From contig JAIVHQ010000223.1 of assembly GCA_020200995.1 (NCBI GenBank), positions 1-11,625 on the forward strand: a stretch of 11,625 bases of DNA. Reading direction: 5' to 3'. A program made the position numbers and the translations under genes. A model generated the notes under the pieces. The model searched no databases and was not told the DNA's origin. It saw only the letters and a list, made by a program, of their open reading frames with translations. Positions within the stretch are counted from its first letter, which is position 1. Each line of letters opens with the position of its first letter. Below are positions 8,420 through 11,625 of this stretch, in pieces. Origin of the DNA: Flavobacteriales bacterium. Lineage in GTDB: Bacteria; Bacteroidota; Bacteroidia; Flavobacteriales_D; Cryomorphaceae.

Positions 8420-8988
8420 TTAGGCCTGCACTACTGCCCCTCTCAATGTTTCCAGGAGTGCATCCAGTTCCAGTATAATCTCTTTGGGTACCTGATTTTA
8501 AATGGCTCCATCCACCACATCCTCAACAAAGGCATCGAAAGCCTCATCGCCGGCTGAGAGCGCCATGCGCGAATTAATGTTGGGATCGTGGGCATCTACC
8601 ATGTTGAGTCCATCATAGGTGAAATTTTCAGGGCCTATCGCTAACGCAAAAAAATCAGTGAGACTCATACTCAGCGCAGCAAAACCTGTTAGGTCACCCG
8701 CACCTACCTCGGTTAGCAGGACTTTAAAATATGGAGTCAACCTGTCGTCACCTGCAATTACAAAAATGGTACTGTCCACTACAGAGCGTAGGCCAAGTCT
8801 GCCTTATTCAATCATTGCACCTTGATTGGCCGGGTCATCATCCTGGGTGCTCCTCCAAGCTTTTTATACAGGGTCATTTCATCTGCAGGTGGTGTGGTGG
8901 TGGTTCCTGTATCGTTGTCGCTGCCGCAAGATGCGAGCAGAGCGATACCAATTATCATTGCGAAAAACAGCTTGAACAGAGCTTTCAT
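8420..8988 (-). pseudogene. Truncated-hemoglobin-like lipoprotein, broken by one frameshift and two stops
   Basis: Reading from the ATG at 8986-8988 gives a lipoprotein signal peptide (MKALFKLFFAMIIGIALLAS then Cys; lipobox LLASC), an acidic/Thr linker (CGSDNDTGTTTTPPADE) and LYKKLGG, the usual start of a group 1 truncated hemoglobin domain. A frameshift near 8832-8845 moves the reading into the frame DDPANQGAMIE, which meets a TAA at 8804-8806 and continues GRLGLRSVVDSTIFVIAGDD through HDPNINSRM to VVDGAI. A second TAA (8498-8500) follows, and the same frame runs on NQVPKEIILELDALLETLRG to a natural stop at 8420-8422. The pieces are collinear with the family I recall as Bacteroidota group 1 truncated-hemoglobin-like lipoproteins. 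Total length is 569 nt (189 codons plus 2), consistent with a single net one-base loss. The native role would be heme or O2/NO binding at the envelope, which is inferred. Sequence error is an alternative to decay. Confidence 0.8.
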
Positions 8989-9070
8989 AGAATTGTGTAA
9001 TTATGGTTTAGAAAATTGATTCGAAAAAATTTTTGATCTTGGGAATAACTCCCTTCGGGCCTGTGATTGG

Positions 9071-9435
9071 TCATGCCGAAGTCATGTTGGCCTCTTCGGT
9101 CTCATAAATGCTGGCCTCAATATCGAATTCTGATTTAAATAATGCTATAATCTTGGTCAAAGATTCCCGGGTTTACGGCCCTGAATGTGTCAGCCCTATG
9201 ACCCATGCGTTTGATGACGTGCTGAAGTAGACGTGACTTACGTCTGATTATTTTTCAGCAATTGCTGCGCCGAACGCACCTCACCTGCATCGAGCGGCTG
9301 CAACATATCCAGTCTGCACAATTGCCAGTTGGCGTGATGCTTGGTAGGACGGGCGTGAGTCCATCTCCCAAAAGCGATCAAAGCAATGGTAGAAGACATG
9401 GCAAAAGCCATGTAAATGATGAATTGGCGTGTCAC
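9071..9435 (-). pseudogene. Small membrane-anchored protein, possible heavy-metal-associated-like fold; broken
   Basis: From a GTG at 9433-9435 the frame reads MTRQFIIYMAFAMSSTIALI, a single membrane anchor or signal segment, then WQLCRLDMLQPLDAGEVRSA and QQLLKNNQ. The frame then closes at TAA 9238-9240. In the -1 neighbouring frame the sequence resumes at once as DVSHVYFSTSSNAWVIGLTH, reaches a TAA at 9173-9175, and continues TRESLTKIIALFKSEFDIEA to a TGA at 9071-9073. Loss of one base near 9244-9246 would explain the shift. The joined mature part has a beta-alpha-beta-beta-alpha-beta pattern like heavy-metal-associated domains but no CxxC metal motif. I recall similar small proteins in Bacteroidota, but cannot name the family with certainty. 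It lies directly upstream of the globin-like gene on the same strand, so the two were probably one operon. Confidence 0.55.
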
Positions 9436-9725
9436 TATTGTCTATTTAGACAGACGTACGCGCCGTATTCGCATTCAGATTTTGAAGCGGCAATTTTTTT
9501 TCAAGAAAAGTGCAGAAGTGAAACCATCCGAAGACTGTAGACTTCTTCAGAAACGGTCAGTTTGGCTGAGTCGGCCTGCACGACAAGGGTCGTGAATAAG
9601 AAATTGTCCATGGTCACCGTGGCGTGGTAGCAAAAGGACAACACAAAACCAAATTTAAATCGCCAAGCAACAATCCGCTGCCGCAGACGGTATTGAAAAA
9701 ATCAGACGTCGAATTCAGACTTAAT
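9436..9725. other. Intergenic region (290 bp) downstream of carA, nothing firm
   Basis: No supported gene. A - strand -7-like box TAAATTTG (9657 to 9650) could initiate transcription toward the two broken genes, but I see no -33 TTTG at proper spacing. A short - strand frame starting MDNFLFTTLVVQADSAKLTV (9611 to 9501, 36 codons) has a protein-like look but is recognisable as no family. In Flavobacterium species I recall eno following carA; it is not present here. Confidence 0.45.
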
Positions 9726-10853
9726 TCAAGCCTCCACTGGGCTACCGGCAGTGCTTAGCGCCGAAATAAACTGATCGAAAAGGTAGCGAGAATCGTGCGG
9801 TCCCGGAGAAGATTCAGGGTGGTACTGCACACAGAATACAGGCCGATTCAGCAGGCGAATCCCCGCAAGGCTTCCGTCGTTGACGTGCAAGTGAGTGATC
9901 TCGACCTCGGGGTGGGCTTCAGCAGATTCTTTTGTCACTTGAAAACCGTGGTTCTGAGAAGTGATTTCACCTTTTCCCGTTTCGATGTTCTTTACAGGGT
10001 GGTTGATGCCGCGGTGGCCATTAAACATCTTCTCGGTGGTGAGCCCCTTCGCCAGAGAAATGACCTGATGGCCAAGACATATTCCAAAGACAGGTTTATC
10101 CGAGTCAATAATCTCCTTCACCAAGGCCACTGTGTTTGTCATGGCTTTTGGATCGCCGGGGCCATTGGAGAGCATGTAGCCATCGGGATTCCAAGCCTCC
10201 ATTTCCGCAAATGTTGTGTTCATGGGAAACACCTTCAAAGAGCAGTTGCGCTCCAGCAGACAACGAAGTATGTTCTTTTTCACCCCGAGATCGAGCACAG
10301 CCACGCGGAAGTCGGCAGTTGAATCGCCCATTTCGTAGGCTTCCTTACAAGTTACCTTTGACGACAGCTCCAATCCCTCCATAGAGGGGGCTTCTTTGAG
10401 CTTTGACTTTAACGACTCCACATCTGTTGTTTCGGAAGAGATGATGGCGTTCATAGCCCCCTTGTGCCTGATGTGGCGGATCAGTGCACGGGTATCCACA
10501 TCGCATATCGCGACCACTCCATCTCTCTCAAAGTATTCCTGCAAAGAGGTCTCTGCGCCCGGTCTGCTGTAGGTATCAGAAAACTTTTTACAAATCATCC
10601 CTGATATTTTCACAGATTCAGATTCGATCTCGTCGGGATGAACACCATAATTACCGATGTGAGCAGCAGCCATCACGAGCATTTGACCGAAATATGAAGG
10701 GTCAGTAAAAATCTCCTGATATCCGGTCATGCCGGTATTGAAGGCAATTTCGCCTGTAGTTGTGCCGATGGCTCCGGCAGATTTTCCGTAAAAAACAGTG
10801 CCGTCATCGAGGAGAAGAACGGCGGGGCGGGCAGAATTTTGTTTTGATTGCAT
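9726..10853 (-). CDS. carA: Carbamoyl-phosphate synthase small subunit (glutaminase)
   Basis: A 375-residue protein, full length for the family. It hydrolyses glutamine and passes ammonia to the large subunit CarB to make carbamoyl phosphate for pyrimidine and arginine synthesis in the cytoplasm. The N-terminal CarA domain shows LLLDDGTVFYG and GMTGYQEIFTDPSY (41-54). The C-terminal class I glutamine amidotransferase domain shows SNGPGDP (229-235), the nucleophile motif GICLGHQ with Cys259, and YHPESSPGPHD with His345 and Glu347, completing the catalytic triad. All key residues are present, and the gene is intact although its neighbours on both sides are damaged. The start ATG has no clear Shine-Dalgarno sequence (TTTTTGTACC precedes it), which is normal for Bacteroidota. 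carB is not in the window. An intrinsic terminator lies just upstream, between rplQ and this gene. Confidence 0.97.
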   Translation of the reverse strand: MQSKQNSARPAVLLLDDGTVFYGKSAGAIGTTTGEIAFNTGMTGYQEIFTDPSYFGQMLVMAAAHIGNYGVHPDEIESESVKISGMICKKFSDTYSRPGAETSLQEYFERDGVVAICDVDTRALIRHIRHKGAMNAIISSETTDVESLKSKLKEAPSMEGLELSSKVTCKEAYEMGDSTADFRVAVLDLGVKKNILRCLLERNCSLKVFPMNTTFAEMEAWNPDGYMLSNGPGDPKAMTNTVALVKEIIDSDKPVFGICLGHQVISLAKGLTTEKMFNGHRGINHPVKNIETGKGEITSQNHGFQVTKESAEAHPEVEITHLHVNDGSLAGIRLLNRPVFCVQYHPESSPGPHDSRYLFDQFISALSTAGSPVEA

Positions 10854-10867
10854 GGTACAAAAAGATT

Positions 10868-10900
10868 AAAAAAAAGGGACAATGCCAACGGCATCGTCCC
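10868..10900 (-). terminator. Intrinsic terminator after rplQ, in the immediate leader of carA
   Basis: Hairpin GGGAC (10876-10880), one base, ATGCC, loop AAC, GGCAT, one base, GTCCC (10896-10900). On the - strand the mismatch becomes a G-U pair and the stem is followed by eight T residues (10875 to 10868). It lies 26 nt after the rplQ stop and ends only 14 nt before the carA ATG. There is therefore no room for a separate promoter between it and carA; carA must be reached by read-through or from a promoter inside or upstream of rplQ. Confidence 0.88.
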
Positions 10901-10926
10901 TGAGTTTTGAGAGATTTTTGAACAAG

Positions 10927-11625
10927 TTATGCTTTGTCCTTCTTATCTGCATCTTCTGAGTCATTTTTATCATCCTTTGAAGCCTCGGGAGCATCTTCTG
11001 AAGTTTCAGCCTTTGGCTTCTTCTCCTCAGCCGATGCTTCTTTTGCTTCCGTATCCTTTGAAGCCTTGGGAGCATCTTTTGCTTCAGGAGCCTCTTTAGT
11101 CTCGGGAGCTTCAGCAGTCTCAGCAGAAGCTGCTGCCTCGGGCGTTGCTGTCTCAGCTTTGGCCTCAGCTGCAGTTGCAGCAGCGTCTGCGGATTTAGCT
11201 TCGGTAACAGAAGTCGTATCAGATGACTTCTTCTTACCACCTCGGCGGCTGCGACGCGTCTTGGTCTTAGAATCCGCGAGCAAGAGCTCATTGAAATCTA
11301 CCAATTCCATCATACACATCTCAGCAGCGTCGCCCTGTCGGGTTCCGAGTCGAATAATGCGTGTGTAACCACCTTCACGTTCGGCAACCTTGGGAGCTAC
11401 ATCGCGAAAGAGTGAACTCACAGCGTCTTTTTGTTTCAATCGGCTAAATACTATTCGCCGGGAGTGGGTTGAATCGGTCTTCGACTTGGTGATCAAAGGT
11501 TACACAAAAGAGCGAAGCTCCTTGGCTTTAGCAACTGTAGTAGTGATGCGTTTGTGTTCGATCAGCGAACAGGCCATATTGGAAAGCATTGAAGTTCTGT
11601 GTGCAGTTTTGCGACTCAGTGCGTT
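10927..11625 (-). CDS. rplQ: 50S ribosomal protein L17, 5' partial, interrupted by an in-frame TAA
   Basis: The frame is open from the window edge and reads NALSRKTAHRTSMLSNMACS, then LIEHKRITTTVAKAKELRSF and V, a clear L17 N-terminus lacking about seven residues. A TAA follows at 11500-11502 where L17 has Glu, and the same frame continues PLITKSKTDSTHSRRIVFSR through APKVAEREGGYTRIIRLGTR to MELVDFNELL. L17 binds 23S rRNA near the peptide exit tunnel of the large subunit. After the core comes a basic stretch (KTKTRRSRRGGKKK) and a low-complexity Ala/Glu/Lys tail of roughly 100 residues; C-terminal tails of this kind occur in Bacteroidota L17, but this one is long. The TTG at 11494-11496 is the Leu of PLITKSK, not a plausible start. 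Since L17 is normally essential, a base error (GAA read as TAA) is the simplest reading. Confidence 0.9.
11500..11502 (-). other. Premature TAA inside rplQ
   Basis: The codon lies between RSFV and PLITKSK. One substitution (G to T on the - strand, C to A at 11502 on +) changes the expected Glu codon GAA to TAA. Frame and protein similarity are unbroken on both sides. Confidence 0.85.

Noticed and set aside
9397..9412. Perfect small hairpin CATGGC-AAAA-GCCATG
   Set aside because: It falls within the membrane-segment codons of the broken gene, has no T-run, and is short enough to be chance.
9464..9501. Run of eight T as a possible + strand terminator
   Set aside because: No stable GC-rich stem precedes it, and no + strand gene ends nearby.
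9262..9540. + strand frame of 92 codons across the broken membrane-protein gene
   Set aside because: The - strand reading gives a membrane segment and a coherent fold across a single frameshift; the + frame shows neither.
9501..9611. - strand 36-codon frame MDNFLFTTLVVQADSAKLTV...
   Set aside because: Protein-like appearance but too short, no family recognised, and no supporting promoter or ribosome site; noted only as a possible remnant.
9795..10322. + strand open frame of 175 codons opposite carA
   Set aside because: carA is unmistakable on the other strand with all catalytic motifs; the + frame has no recognisable protein pattern.
10934..11368. + strand open frame of 144 codons, Ser/Ala-rich, opposite the rplQ tail
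   Set aside because: It is the mirror of the low-complexity Ala/Glu/Lys tail of L17: repeated GCT/GAA/TCT codons leave the antisense frame open. No start context or domain is seen.
8420..11502. TAA recoded as a sense codon
   Set aside because: TAA is the natural stop of the adhesin, PorP/SprF, OmpA, TPR and rplQ genes here, and recoding cannot explain the two frameshifts.

Overview
The window looks like chromosomal DNA of a member of the Bacteroidota, most likely order Flavobacteriales. The evidence is an SprB-like repeat adhesin with a type B type IX secretion (T9SS) C-terminal domain, a PorP/SprF-family partner, a PorE-like OmpA lipoprotein, a Bacteroidota-specific TPR protein, the gene pair rplQ-carA, and start codons without strong Shine-Dalgarno sequences. 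Genus cannot be assigned from the sequence alone.

Layout. (1) Positions 1-6483, + strand: a tight three-gene operon. The giant adhesin, whose 5' end lies outside the window, is followed after 16 nt by a PorP/SprF outer-membrane protein and after a further 13 nt by a PorE-like OmpA lipoprotein. It reads as a secreted cargo together with its dedicated T9SS membrane partners. (2) Positions 6507-6542: a bidirectional terminator between convergent genes. (3) Positions 6541-8085, - strand: an intact TPR protein of unknown function with a candidate Bacteroidota promoter (TTTG / TAnnTTTG) upstream. (4) Positions 8319-9435, - strand: a decayed segment holding two broken genes, a truncated-hemoglobin-like lipoprotein and a small membrane-anchored protein with a possible heavy-metal-associated-like fold, closed by a clear intrinsic terminator. 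(5) Positions 9726-11625, - strand: intact carA preceded by rplQ (ribosomal protein L17), with an intrinsic terminator between them only 14 nt before the carA start codon.

The most surprising observation is that rplQ, normally essential, carries an in-frame TAA where the conserved Glu of the L17 sequence FVEPLITKSK is expected, with clear L17 sequence on both sides. Together with the two broken genes, four premature stops and two frameshifts lie in about 3.1 kb, and all four stops are TAA. This is either real decay or a cluster of sequence errors near the end of the window; the essential gene favours at least some error. I found no tRNA, rRNA, CRISPR array, insertion sequence or att site. I did not find a convincingly new system. 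The adhesin/PorP/PorE module and the decayed globin locus are the parts most worth following.
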